Below are positions 36,034 to 45,910 of a stretch of 54,767 nt of DNA, in pieces. Source of the stretch: Lachnospiraceae bacterium. Its GTDB lineage: Bacteria > Bacillota > Clostridia > Lachnospirales > Lachnospiraceae. The position numbers and the translations under genes are program-made. Under the pieces are notes generated by a model that was given only the letters and a program-made list of their open reading frames with translations, was not told where the DNA came from and made no database searches. Where the stretch lies: the NCBI GenBank assembly GCA_017478245.1, contig JAFVDW010000011.1, forward strand, positions 1-54,767. Direction: 5' to 3'. Position 1 is the stretch's first letter; every line of letters begins with the position of its first letter.

Positions 36034-37089
36034 CTACACCAGAATTTTCTTTAAAATTTCATCCTCGCGCAGGAATTTTTTCGCAAGCTCGCGATATTTT
36101 TCCTCATGCAGATAAGTATGTCTGTAGGGCTTGATAGAAGGCGCCTTATCAATAGCCGCCTCAAAATCACTGCGCTTCATGCCAAGCGTTGCCACATAAT
36201 CAAAGAAGCCTGTGTCCGTAAAAATGGTTCTCACTCTCACATAGCGATGATCCTGCACCAGACTCATCAGATATGTGGCAATTCCCACCTGAATACCATG
36301 AAGCTGCGGATTCTCCAGCATTTTGTCCAAGGCGTGGGAAATCAAGTGTTCACTGCCACTGGTAGGCGCACTGCCTCCTGCGATTTCATTGGCAATACCG
36401 CTCATAGCCAGAGAGTCCAACAATTCCTTCAGAAACAGATCATCGTGAATGGTCTCAAAGGGTGTCCGCACAAAGCTGTTCACCGCTTTTTTGGCAATCA
36501 TCATAGAAAAATCATTCAATGTGGTATACCCCATCTTATCCTCGTATACCCAGTCATACAGAGACGTGATCTTCGCCACCATATCTCCGATTCCGGAATA
36601 GATGAATTTCTCCGGCGCACTCTTAATCACATCCGTGTCCACCACAATACCATATGCCAGTGCTGCAGGCACGGAATTTCTTCTGCCATCTATCAGAAGC
36701 GAAGCGCTGGAACTGGAAAATCCGTCGCTGGAGGACGATGTGGGGACGCTGATAAAGGGCATTTTCCTAAGATACGCAGCATACTTTGCCGCATCAATCA
36801 CCTTACCGCCGCCGATACCAACGATTCCCTGCACCTTCGGGTCGATTCCAAACGCCAGATCAATCAAATCATCCATATCCACCGTATCAATCTCACAATA
36901 TTCGAATACATTGACCCCTGCTTCCTTTAAGGATTTCATGACACGCTCACCGAACATATCAATCAGCCCATTGCCAAAATAAATCACAACATTATCAATA
37001 TCGCCGGACTTGATGTACGCCCCAAGATAGTCCAACGTTCCTGCACCAATCTTCAAAATGCTGGGAATTGCGATTGTTTTTGCACTCAT
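36034..37089 (-). CDS. glycerol-1-phosphate dehydrogenase-like (iron-containing ADH superfamily) protein
   Basis: 351 aa. NAD(P)-binding motif GIVGIGGGKVIDAAKYAA, then SVPTSSSSDGFSSSSAS and metal-ligand regions GIGDMVAKIT, SEHLISHALDK and PQLHGIQVG, matching the AraM/EgsA branch that reduces DHAP to sn-glycerol-1-phosphate. Related dehydroquinate-synthase-fold members exist, so the substrate is provisional. It is convergent with the amidase gene (5-base gap), and a hairpin element lies upstream of its start. Confidence 0.85.
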   Translation of the reverse strand: MSAKTIAIPSILKIGAGTLDYLGAYIKSGDIDNVVIYFGNGLIDMFGERVMKSLKEAGVNVFEYCEIDTVDMDDLIDLAFGIDPKVQGIVGIGGGKVIDAAKYAAYLRKMPFISVPTSSSSDGFSSSSASLLIDGRRNSVPAALAYGIVVDTDVIKSAPEKFIYSGIGDMVAKITSLYDWVYEDKMGYTTLNDFSMMIAKKAVNSFVRTPFETIHDDLFLKELLDSLAMSGIANEIAGGSAPTSGSEHLISHALDKMLENPQLHGIQVGIATYLMSLVQDHRYVRVRTIFTDTGFFDYVATLGMKRSDFEAAIDKAPSIKPYRHTYLHEEKYRELAKKFLREDEILKKILV

Positions 37090-37118
37090 TTCTTAAACCT
37101 CTCATTCATCTTTTTATT

Positions 37119-37205
37119 TAGGTAATTGCGAAACTCCTATCATGGCTCCTTAGATTGTGCATATCGTACAATATAGGCATCCCAAGTAAGTTTCGCAATT
37201 ACCTA
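37119..37205. repeat. 87-bp inverted-repeat element (MITE-like)
   Basis: Perfect 17-base terminal inverted repeats: TAGGTAATTGCGAAACT at 37119-37135 and its reverse complement at 37189-37205. The interior is partly self-complementary (TCCTAT/ATAGG, ATTGT/ACAAT). The right end supplies the TAG stop (37203-37205) of the adjacent epimerase gene. No flanking target duplication is obvious. Confidence 0.7.
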
Positions 37206-38219
37206 CTCCTTTTTAGTTTCTATGCTTTTCTCCATGAAATATTTGTAGGTAGCTCTCATCCCCGCCACCAGGTCTGTGTATTGTACACCCAGCTCTTTCA
37301 CCGATGCGCCGCTGTAATGCTCAGACTCTTCCTGATAAAAAGGAAACGGCAAAGGGATGTCGCGCCCGGCGACCTCATCAACAGGCATCTCCACCCGTTC
37401 AAAGTCAACCTCCGTCGCTTTAGTCAGTATATCCGCAAAATCATCATAAGTCAACGTTTTGCTGTCACAAACATTATATGCCTTATCGTATGCCTTTTCA
37501 TTACACAAACAGCGCAGGAGAACCCCTGACACGTCCTCCACATATACCAGTTGGAAGCTGCCCGTAGCTCCTGTGGGGTGTATGATCTGTCCCGCCTCCT
37601 TAATCCAGTGAAAATACATTCCCTCTCTGGGCGCGTAATTCCCCGGACCATAGATTACAGCAGGGCGGAGAATGGTCCACGCCGTCCCCGTCCTTGCACA
37701 ACACTCCTTCAGTTCCTTCTCCAGTGTCACCTTTCCTGTGATATAAGCACCTGCTTCACCGCCAAAATCTCGGTCTTCATATGGAGCACACTCATCCAAA
37801 AGCATTCCCATCCCCCGTCGATACACATCCACGGTACTCACAAACAGATACTGCCGTAGCCTGCTCTTCATGTGTCGAAAAATAGAGGCAACATCACCTT
37901 TTTCATAGCCGCAAAAGTCTACCACCGCGTCCAAAGTCTGCCCTTCAAAATACCGCCGGGCAATGTCCTCCAATGCCTTTTCATCATGGCGGTCTGCCAC
38001 CAGAGGCTGCACGCGCAGCTTCCGGTTTGCAGCAAGGATATCCCCTCCGGGCAACCATTCAGCCAGAGGATAAGTCCCTCGATTCAGGACATAGATACAG
38101 GTCTCATCGCCCTCGTCGCCGTCGGACGCAGCCAAAGCCTCTGCCTCCTCTCGCAACAGATTTTTCAGAAAGCATTTTCCCAGAAAATAAGTGCCCCCTA
38201 TTATCAAAATATTTTTCAT
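37203..38219 (-). CDS. NAD-dependent epimerase/dehydratase family protein
   Basis: A 338-aa extended short-chain dehydrogenase fold. Dinucleotide-binding GGTYFLGK near the N-terminus, active-site-type Ser-Thr (LFVSTVDVYRRG) and the YxxxK pair in AYITGKVTLEKEL. Substrate probably a nucleotide sugar, not determined. It follows the polyphosphate phosphotransferase gene by six bases (operon). Its stop codon lies in an inverted-repeat element, so the C-terminal end may have been altered by insertion. Confidence 0.85.
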   Translation of the reverse strand: MKNILIIGGTYFLGKCFLKNLLREEAEALAASDGDEGDETCIYVLNRGTYPLAEWLPGGDILAANRKLRVQPLVADRHDEKALEDIARRYFEGQTLDAVVDFCGYEKGDVASIFRHMKSRLRQYLFVSTVDVYRRGMGMLLDECAPYEDRDFGGEAGAYITGKVTLEKELKECCARTGTAWTILRPAVIYGPGNYAPREGMYFHWIKEAGQIIHPTGATGSFQLVYVEDVSGVLLRCLCNEKAYDKAYNVCDSKTLTYDDFADILTKATEVDFERVEMPVDEVAGRDIPLPFPFYQEESEHYSGASVKELGVQYTDLVAGMRATYKYFMEKSIETKKE

Positions 38220-38225
38220 CTTATA

Positions 38226-39707
38226 TTATACCTCAGCCAATTTCTTCTCAATGGCTTTAATCACAATCTTCAACGCCTTGATACGGGCATATTTCTTGTC
38301 ATTGGATTCCAGCACATGCCAGGGTGCAAAAGCCGTGTTGGTCTTCTGCAGCATCTCATCGATTGCCTCCTCATAAGCGTCCCATTTCTCGCGATTGCGC
38401 CAATCCTCATCCGTAATCTTCCACTGCTTCTCCGGCGTGTTCTGGCGCTCGGTAAACCGGGCAAGCTGGGTATCCTTGTCAATCTGTACCCAGAATTTGA
38501 TGACTACCGCATTCCAATCCACCAGTTCCTTCTCGAACTCATTCATTTCGTTATAGGCGCGCTGCCAATCATTCTCCGAGCAAAAGCCCTCTAGACGCTC
38601 CACCATCACTCGTCCGTACCAGGTGCGGTCAAAAATTGCAATATGTCCATCCTTAGGCAGTCTGTTCCAGAATCTCCAAAGATAATGTCTGGATTTTTCC
38701 GCCGGCTCCGGGCTCGCAATGGGATGCACCTCATAGCCTCTGGGGTCCAGTGCCGCTGCAATCCGCTTAATGTTACCGCCTTTTCCTGCCGCATCCCAAC
38801 CCTCATAAGCAATAATCACAGGAATCTTCTTGTGATACAGTTCATTGTGCAACTCGCCCAATCTGCTCTGCAGCTTATCCAGTTCCTGCCTATACTCCTC
38901 GTCTGTCATGGATTTGTCTAACGGAATTTCGGACAGCTTCGGAATCGCCTTCATAGGAAACGCATTCTGCAAAAGCGGCGCGTGTCTTCCGCCATCAGCG
39001 TTCGCCAGTGCCGTGTCAATGCTGCGCACCAAAATTTCTGTCATTTGCAGTTCCGCCCATTTCTTGCTCTTGGAGTCAATAAAATACCAGGGTGCCACAA
39101 ACTGATTCGTAGCCTCTATGTACTCATCATACACGTCCAAACACTTGTCATAATGCTTGTTCTGCCATTTATCCTTTTTGTTCACACGCCACCTGGTATT
39201 CTCATCCTCCTCCAAAGCCTCCAGACGTTTCTTCTGTTCCTTCTCTTCTATATGGAAAAAGAACTTCACCACCAAATAGCCGTTGTCATTGAGCTGTCTC
39301 TCGAAACGCTTAATACTGGTAAGATGCTCCTTATACTGCTTCTCGTCAATGTCGCCGTGAAGATATTGATTCGTCACCTCTCCCATCCAGCTTCCATCAA
39401 AGAAGGAAAACTTGCCCTCCGCAGGTATCCGCACAAAATAGCGGTACAAAAAGGGTCTGCGCAGCTCATCAGAGGTGGGTGCCGACAATGTCTCCACCCT
39501 GAAAAATCTGGGATCCAGATTCTTGATCACCCTGCCCAATACACTGCCTTTACCCGCAGCTCCCCAACCGTCCATGACTACCAGAACCGGCAGCTTCTTC
39601 TCCTTGATGAGTGTCTGCTTTGCGGAAAGCGCTGCTCTGGCTGCTTCCAGACGTCTCGCCAATTCCTCATCACTTGGTCTTTCTTCCTTCGCCCATTCTT
39701 TTAACAT
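38226..39707 (-). CDS. pap: polyphosphate:AMP phosphotransferase (double-domain PPK2)
   Basis: 493 aa with two PPK2 domains. The N-terminal one has VMDGWGAAGKGSVL and FFDGSWMGEV; the C-terminal one has EGWDAAGKGGNIKR and IFDRTWYGRVMVERLEGF. It phosphorylates AMP to ADP with polyphosphate. In the two-domain class the C-terminal domain keeps the catalytic lid motif (DRTWYGR) while the N-terminal copy is degenerate (DGSWMG), exactly as seen here. The ATG at 39707 follows GGAGGTTGGGGTT; the 29 extra upstream codons are unlikely to be coding. Confidence 0.93.
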   Translation of the reverse strand: MLKEWAKEERPSDEELARRLEAARAALSAKQTLIKEKKLPVLVVMDGWGAAGKGSVLGRVIKNLDPRFFRVETLSAPTSDELRRPFLYRYFVRIPAEGKFSFFDGSWMGEVTNQYLHGDIDEKQYKEHLTSIKRFERQLNDNGYLVVKFFFHIEEKEQKKRLEALEEDENTRWRVNKKDKWQNKHYDKCLDVYDEYIEATNQFVAPWYFIDSKSKKWAELQMTEILVRSIDTALANADGGRHAPLLQNAFPMKAIPKLSEIPLDKSMTDEEYRQELDKLQSRLGELHNELYHKKIPVIIAYEGWDAAGKGGNIKRIAAALDPRGYEVHPIASPEPAEKSRHYLWRFWNRLPKDGHIAIFDRTWYGRVMVERLEGFCSENDWQRAYNEMNEFEKELVDWNAVVIKFWVQIDKDTQLARFTERQNTPEKQWKITDEDWRNREKWDAYEEAIDEMLQKTNTAFAPWHVLESNDKKYARIKALKIVIKAIEKKLAEV

Positions 39708-39853
39708 AACCCCAACCTCCTTCACTCTTGTTTCTATGCGTATCCTGTCATTCCCTGTTTTCACCATTTTACCCCAAATTCTCGCTCTGTACAATACATC
39801 CTGCGGAAAATAATGGTACTCAAATCTTTTATTTTATGATATAGTGTATATTG

Positions 39854-39859
39854 TATAAT
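39854..39859 (+). promoter_or_regulatory. -10 element of the aquaporin gene
   Basis: TATAAT 24 bases before the start, followed by AAGGAGG at 39868-39874. No clear -35 is seen. Confidence 0.35.
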
Positions 39860-39883
39860 TAATTTTATAAGGAGGTTTTCGTA

Positions 39884-40585
39884 ATGAAAGCAACAAAGAA
39901 GTACATTGCCGAGTTCATCGGTACATTCATCCTTGTGTTCATGGGATGCGGTACAGCAATGCTGGTAGGCTGTGATGCAGTAAATGGGGGTGGCTATGTC
40001 CTGACTGCTTTCGCATTCGGTCTTGCTATCGTAGCTATGGCTTACGGCGTTGGCAACATCTCCGGAGGACATGTGAATCCGGCAGTTTCCCTGGCAGTTC
40101 TTATCAATGGCGGAATGACAATGGCTGATTTTATCGGTTATGTCATCGCTCAATGTCTGGGTGCCTTCGCAGGAAGCGGCGTACTGGCACTTATCTTCAA
40201 ACTGGGGAACATACCTGATATGACCGGCGGATACGGCAGCAACGGTCTCGGCGGCGTAGGCGGCAGCGTGGCAGCAGGCATTATCGTAGAAATCGTTCTC
40301 ACCTGCATCTTTATCGTAACGATTTTGGGTGTAACCAGCAAAAATCAGACCCACGGTTCCTTTGGCGGACTGATCATCGGTCTCACTCTGGTAGGCGTAC
40401 ATATCATCGGCATTGGTCTTACCGGAACAAGCGTAAACCCCGCAAGAAGCCTGGCACCTGCAGTCATTGCAGCAATCGGTGGCAATGCAGAGCCCATCAA
40501 ATCCCTTTGGGTATTCATTGCAGCACCTCTTGTCGGTGCAGCAATCGGAGCTTATGTTTACAAATATCTTGAAAGCAACAAATAA
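39884..40585 (+). CDS. aqpZ: aquaporin Z-like water channel
   Basis: A 233-aa MIP-family protein with six helices and two NPA half-helices: SGGHVNPAVSLAV and TGTSVNPARSLAP. A His in VGVHIIGIGL precedes the second NPA, and the Arg follows it, as in the selectivity filter of water-specific AqpZ rather than glycerol channels. A single-gene unit with a terminator directly behind. Confidence 0.94.
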   Translation: MKATKKYIAEFIGTFILVFMGCGTAMLVGCDAVNGGGYVLTAFAFGLAIVAMAYGVGNISGGHVNPAVSLAVLINGGMTMADFIGYVIAQCLGAFAGSGVLALIFKLGNIPDMTGGYGSNGLGGVGGSVAAGIIVEIVLTCIFIVTILGVTSKNQTHGSFGGLIIGLTLVGVHIIGIGLTGTSVNPARSLAPAVIAAIGGNAEPIKSLWVFIAAPLVGAAIGAYVYKYLESNK

Positions 40586-40600
40586 ATTCTAAAACATACC

Positions 40601-40634
40601 CCGGACACGCTCATAGGCTGTGTCCGGTTTTTTT
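40601..40634 (+). terminator. rho-independent terminator of aqpZ
   Basis: CCGGACAC / GTGTCCGG stem with an 11-base loop, then seven Ts. Confidence 0.9.
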
Positions 40635-40720
40635 ATTTGCTTTCCTCCCTGAAACAGTATATAATCTACCATATATATATCACATAAAACGATTCGGGAC
40701 TTACACAGGAAGGAGGCCCC

Positions 40721-43700
40721 ATGTCACACATTCATCACAACCATACTTATTCTCGCTTTGCGAAACGTTTTAGCACAGCGGCTTTGTCGCTTATTACCAG
40801 TGTTCTTTTTACGGCATTTTCGCCCGCTACTTGTTTCATAAGTTTTGCAGAAGCAACTACCCTGACAGATTTGAATACAAACACTTCCACCGATACTGCA
40901 CCTGCACCCAAGAGCGATTTTAGCGGTCAGGGTGCCGGATTTACTTCTGTATTATATAACAGCAGCAATGGTCTGCCCACCTCAGAGGCAAACGTCGTCC
41001 TCCAGACACACGATGGTTTTATTTGGATCGGCAGCTACAGCGGTCTGATCCGATATGACGGTACAGAATTCTACCGATACGATTCCTCTGTGGGAATATC
41101 CAGTGTGGTCAGCCTCTACGAGGATTCCAGACAGCGCCTCTGGATTGGCACCAACGACAACGGCGTGGCTGTGTTGGAGGATGGCACATTTCGGTTTTAC
41201 AGCAAGGCAGACGGCTTGCGCTCCTCCTCTATACGATCTATCACGGAAGATAATGAGGGGAATATTTTGATTGCCACCACCTTTGGCATGGCTTATGTTG
41301 ACACGACAGATACGCTTCATATTTTGAGTGACCCACAGATCGACCAGGAATATATCTGCGAGCTGCAGCGGGATAATGAGGGCACTATATACGGCGAAAC
41401 GTTGGGGGGATCTTTTTTCTCTATCAGAAATAAACGGGTAGAATTATTCTACAACGGCAGCGCTTTGGGCATTGGTGTTGTCAGTTGTATCACACCGGAC
41501 ATTGAAAATCCCGGTTATGTATATCTGGGCACAGAACAGTCCGAGGTAATCTATGGAAACATGCGGGACGGTATGAAAGAATACAAGACCTACTCTGCTG
41601 CACCGCAGGTGAATATCAACCGTATCTTTCAAGACAAAAATATGCTATGGATCTGTGCTGATAACGGAATTGGGTATTTTTCCGATAACATGAGCTATGT
41701 AGAGTTACAGAATATTCCAATGAACAATTCTGTGGACAACATGATCATCGACTATGAAGGCGATCTATGGTTCGCCTCCTCCCGCCAGGGTGTCATGAAA
41801 ACCGCCCCCAGCCTGTTTACAAATCTAAGTCTGATTGCCGGTCTGGACGATGTGGTAGTCAACACAACCTGCCAGCACGGAATCAATCTATATGTGGGCA
41901 CAGACCGCGGACTTTATATCCTGAACTCCGCATATCGTCTGAAAAACACACCTTTGACCGAGCTGCTCTCCGGTATCCGCATTCGCTGTATTAAACAGGA
42001 TCTGACGGGCAACCTGTGGATCTGTACCTACAGTGATCTCGGTTTGATCTGTTACCACAAAGACGGTACCTACGAAAGCTACACAGAGGCCACAGGACTC
42101 GTATCCAACCGCATCCGCACAGTGGAAATTCTACGCGACGGAAAAATAGCTGTATCCTGCAGCGGCGCCGTATATATCTTTCAGGATGGTGAAATCATCG
42201 AACATTACGACAGTACCAGCGGCATCAGTAACACGGAGATTTTAAGCATTGCCGAGGGAGAAAACGGAGTCCTGTATCTGGGCAGCGACGGCGATGGTCT
42301 GTACCGTGTGGACGGCAAACAGGTGTCCCGCTTCGGACTGGAGGACGGTCTGAATTCCGAGGTTATCCTGCGCATTAAAAAGGACGAAGAACGAGGGATA
42401 TACTGGATCATCACCAGCAATTCTCTTGCCTATATGAAGGACGAGAAGATTACCACGATCAATCACTTCCCCTACTCCAACAACTTCGATATTTACTTTG
42501 ATAATGCCGGCGGTGCATGGGTGTTAAGCAGCAATGGCATCTATGTGACCGGCGTAGATAACCTATTGGAAGACACGACTCCGGAATACACGCTCTATGA
42601 CACCAAATGCGGACTGCCCTGTGTGGCAACCGCCAACTCCAGAAGCGCCATTGATGCGGATGGCAACCTGTTCATTGCAGGCACCACAGGAGTGAGTCTT
42701 GTCAATATCAATGATGCCACGGAACAGAGTGAAGAAATGAAGCTGACAGTGCCTTTTGTAGAGCTTGACGGTGAACTGGTAACTTTGCATGAAGGGGAAA
42801 AGGTGAACATCCCCGCCAACTGCAAGCGTCTTACCATTTATGGTTATGCGCTAACCTATTCCTTGAAAAATCCACGCATGATATACTATCTGGAAGGCTT
42901 TGATGATGAAGAGACCACCGTCTCCAAGCAGGATATGGAGCCCGCCACCTACACGAACTTAAAAGGCGGAACCTACACCTTCCATCTGGGCATTATCAAC
43001 ACCCTGACCGGCAAGGAGGAGAATTCCATCTCCGTGACGTTGGTAAAAGAAAAAGCCATTCACGAATATGTGAGTTTTTGGCTGGTGTTGGGTTTACTGA
43101 TTGCAACGGCTGCAGCATTAAGCGCCTTGGCGATTGTACGCAAAAAGACCGCAGCTCTGATTGCCAAGAAAGAAGAGAACGAGATTTTCATAGACCAGAT
43201 AATCCATGCTTTCGCAAAATGTATCGATGTGAAGGATACTTATACCAATGGTCACTCCTTCCGCGTGGCAAAATATTCCAGCATGCTTGCTGAGAAAATG
43301 GGCTACTCTGCGGAGGACGTGAAGGAAACCTACAACATTGCTCTCCTGCACGATATTGGGAAAATCAGTATCCCTGACAATATTCTGGGTAAACCGGGCA
43401 AGCTGACCGACGAGGAATATGCCGTCTTGAAGCAGCATCCACAGAAGGGTTACGAGATATTAAAGGACATCAAGATTATGCCTCAGCTCGCCATCGGTGC
43501 CGGCTACCACCATGAACGACTGGACGGAAAAGGATATCCCCGCGGCGTGACTGCCGAAGAGATTCCTTTGACCGCACAGATTATCGCTGTGGCAGATACC
43601 TTTGATGCCATGTACTCCACCAGACCCTACAGAAAACAAATGGCTATCGAAGATGTCATCGCAGAGCTGAGACGGGTAAGTGGCACACAGCTCAACGGTG

Positions 43701-43762
43701 ACGTGGTAGAAGAACTGATTGCAATGATCGAAAACGGAGAGATTAACAAAGAGACACTATAA
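40721..43762 (+). CDS. extracytoplasmic beta-propeller sensor with HD-GYP phosphodiesterase domain
   Basis: 1013 aa. A signal or anchor segment (about 15-45) is followed by many two-component-regulator-propeller repeats (about 60-690; GFIWIGSYSGLIRYDG, QRLWIGTNDNGVAVLEDG) and a Y_Y_Y-type domain (about 700-780). One membrane helix (FWLVLGLLIATAAALSALAI) leads to an HD-GYP domain (about 820-1005) with HSFRVAKYSSMLA, LLHDIGKISIPDNIL, GYHHERLDGKGYPRG and VADTFDAMYSTRPYR. The HDxGK and GYP signatures are intact, so c-di-GMP hydrolysis in response to an extracellular ligand is the likely role. RBS AGGAAGGAGG. The ligand is unknown; glycan-type signals are common for such propellers. Confidence 0.92.
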   Translation: MSHIHHNHTYSRFAKRFSTAALSLITSVLFTAFSPATCFISFAEATTLTDLNTNTSTDTAPAPKSDFSGQGAGFTSVLYNSSNGLPTSEANVVLQTHDGFIWIGSYSGLIRYDGTEFYRYDSSVGISSVVSLYEDSRQRLWIGTNDNGVAVLEDGTFRFYSKADGLRSSSIRSITEDNEGNILIATTFGMAYVDTTDTLHILSDPQIDQEYICELQRDNEGTIYGETLGGSFFSIRNKRVELFYNGSALGIGVVSCITPDIENPGYVYLGTEQSEVIYGNMRDGMKEYKTYSAAPQVNINRIFQDKNMLWICADNGIGYFSDNMSYVELQNIPMNNSVDNMIIDYEGDLWFASSRQGVMKTAPSLFTNLSLIAGLDDVVVNTTCQHGINLYVGTDRGLYILNSAYRLKNTPLTELLSGIRIRCIKQDLTGNLWICTYSDLGLICYHKDGTYESYTEATGLVSNRIRTVEILRDGKIAVSCSGAVYIFQDGEIIEHYDSTSGISNTEILSIAEGENGVLYLGSDGDGLYRVDGKQVSRFGLEDGLNSEVILRIKKDEERGIYWIITSNSLAYMKDEKITTINHFPYSNNFDIYFDNAGGAWVLSSNGIYVTGVDNLLEDTTPEYTLYDTKCGLPCVATANSRSAIDADGNLFIAGTTGVSLVNINDATEQSEEMKLTVPFVELDGELVTLHEGEKVNIPANCKRLTIYGYALTYSLKNPRMIYYLEGFDDEETTVSKQDMEPATYTNLKGGTYTFHLGIINTLTGKEENSISVTLVKEKAIHEYVSFWLVLGLLIATAAALSALAIVRKKTAALIAKKEENEIFIDQIIHAFAKCIDVKDTYTNGHSFRVAKYSSMLAEKMGYSAEDVKETYNIALLHDIGKISIPDNILGKPGKLTDEEYAVLKQHPQKGYEILKDIKIMPQLAIGAGYHHERLDGKGYPRGVTAEEIPLTAQIIAVADTFDAMYSTRPYRKQMAIEDVIAELRRVSGTQLNGDVVEELIAMIENGEINKETL

Positions 43763-45029
43763 TCATCTGATATGGACACGCCCAAGCATATGATTCAGCT
43801 CCAGCTCGTCCATATCTACATCCAGAATAGATACCTCTTGCTCCTCCTGGTTTTCCTTTGTCTGGAAAGTGCTTCCAACTCCCTGCACCATCACACAAGC
43901 AGCCAGAAACATGATATAAATATTATTCTGCTGTCCGGGAAGCACTTTTACAGATAGCTGTCTCAACGTCTTCCAGTGCATGATATCCTGACGCTGAGCG
44001 GTCATTTCAGCCACAGCCTCTCCCTCAAAATTCCGAAGCACCCACCCCACGTCCTGTTTGCAGCGCTTGGCAAGCTCCCCATCGATCTCCAGAGAATAAT
44101 CCAATCCGGATACCTCATAATTCTTCGTTTTTTCACTTTTTCTTACAAGTGAGAAACCATCCTCTCCCTCCAGATGTACAATGAATTTATTCTCTGAAGC
44201 AGTCGAACGCTTTAGGAAGCCTGCTCCATTCTGTTCGCTATCCAATATCAGTATACGAGTTTGATCTGTTATATCCTCCCGCAGCATGTATAACAGGACA
44301 CCATTGTCATCCTCCAATCTCCAACCTGCATCCCCTGAAAGCTGTTCTCCCGGAGCCGCATGAATGCGAAAGCTTTGCTGAGTGGTCATCTGCTGTGGCA
44401 GAGATTCCACTCCTTTATCCGGACCTCTGCCGGTACGCAGTTTCACAGTCTCCAAATGCTGCAGACTGCGTTCCTCTTTCTTTTTCTCGATTGCTTTCCA
44501 CACCTTGAGCGCAATATACAGCATGACACCGGCTTGCAGCATATTTCCCACATTGCCGCCCACCTGCAAATCACCCTTCGCGATACTTAGAACCATCACA
44601 AACGCATTTTGCAATATAATTGCGACAAATAAAATCGTCATGACTCCCAATAATACATTCATAAAACCACCGGTGGACATGGTAAGGGCAACATTTTGCA
44701 CCGACTGCCCTCTATCTTCCGCTACGGCGCGCAGACGCCAGGTGGCTCGTTTGACATAGATTACCACCGTATCCCCTTTTTCGAAAGGTACAACCTCCAT
44801 CGTGTCTCCCGCAAAGGTATCCTCCTGTAATCTGCCTTTTGCGCCAATAACGCGGAATCTCAGATGGGTACCGCCACTCATTCCCGGTCTTTTGACGACC
44901 ACGGTAGCACGATAAGCCACCGGCGGAAAACACAAATACAATCGGCAGAATCACGAAAATCAGACCTGCTATCAATCCTACTGCACCGGAGTACTCTGTT
45001 TTCTCAGATTGTAATGCTATTTTTTTCAT
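43763..45029 (-). pseudogene. frameshifted membrane protein of unknown family
   Basis: The gene begins at ATG 45029 with a good site (GGGAGGGTGAGGCAGG) and encodes MKKIALQSEKTEYSG plus a first membrane helix (LIAGLIFVILPIVFVF). It continues in the next frame from about 44927 (PPVAYRATVVVKR) to the stop at 43763. A single extra T in the TTTT run (plus-strand 44927-44930) accounts for the shift. The longer second frame alone starts only at a TTG without a ribosome binding site. It predicts two more helices and a beta-rich C-terminal domain (WVLRNFEGEAVAEM), loosely reminiscent of tubby/LURP-like folds. Function unknown. Sequencing error, mutation, or programmed slippage are all possible. Confidence 0.7.
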
Positions 45030-45145
45030 CCTGCCTCACCCTCCCGAATACGATTATTCTCAGCTTATCATATTGCATGACATCTGACAAGAAACGCCCG
45101 GTTGCAAAATGGGTGTTTTCCAGTAACCGGTGGTTGCACTTATTC

Positions 45146-45847
45146 TCATTTATTTTTGCTCTTCCCCCTTGCCGTCAAATATAACCCGACAACCATAGTT
45201 ACGATTGCCAGAAGCTGCACTGCCCGGTGAATCGGTGCCGACACAGATTCACGGATGCACAATGCCGCTACATTCATCAAAAGTCCCACGGAAAGCAGGG
45301 GCGATACACTTCGATTACGCATCTTCGATGCAATCCCCGTCTGCTGCTCCTCCAATTCTGCAATGGTATTGTTAAGCTGCAACACCGTATTCACCATCAT
45401 GAGCAACATCAGCCCGATAAAAATAGCCGCCACATATCCAATCCAGACACCCGTCACACCTGCAAACAGTTCGAAAAAGAAGCACAGCAGCATCAGTATG
45501 GTAACAACCTTGAACATCTTACGAATCTTGAGATAATGCTCCATAGCAGACTGCGCATCCGTGTACAATTCAAACGCTCCATCCGCCGCCTTCTTGCGCA
45601 GGATAATCCAATAGCCCCAATTCTGCACGATCTCCACGCCCATCTCCTGCATGAAATTCCGATATTCATCCGACACACCACCGAATTTATCTCCGAAATC
45701 CACCTGATAAATATATTCACCGGGTTCACTCTTATCAAAATAATAAAGTCCGGCAAAAAAGCGTTTCATAGCCCATCCCCGGGCAGCCAGTTCATTCAAC
45801 CATTCGGTCTCTGCATCCTTATCATAGTACAATCTGAATTTATACAT
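45146..45847 (-). CDS. DUF2812 domain membrane protein
   Basis: 233 aa. The N-terminal DUF2812 region (MYKFRLYYDKDAETEWLNEL and GYWIILRKKAADGAFELYTD) is followed by four hydrophobic segments. Such proteins are commonly encoded with PadR-type regulators, as here (63 bases downstream of padR). Function unknown; probably part of an envelope-stress or antimicrobial-response module regulated by PadR. Confidence 0.85.
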   Translation of the reverse strand: MYKFRLYYDKDAETEWLNELAARGWAMKRFFAGLYYFDKSEPGEYIYQVDFGDKFGGVSDEYRNFMQEMGVEIVQNWGYWIILRKKAADGAFELYTDAQSAMEHYLKIRKMFKVVTILMLLCFFFELFAGVTGVWIGYVAAIFIGLMLLMMVNTVLQLNNTIAELEEQQTGIASKMRNRSVSPLLSVGLLMNVAALCIRESVSAPIHRAVQLLAIVTMVVGLYLTARGKSKNK

Positions 45848-45910
45848 TTTATTTTCCTCCTGTTTGACAATTCATTTTCTGTTATACATACAAGCATTTT
45901 TGCCTGCAAT

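Noticed and set aside
44927-44930. Programmed ribosomal frameshift at the T4 run
   Set aside because: No classic slippery heptamer, downstream pseudoknot or internal Shine-Dalgarno was evident; mutation or error is simpler.
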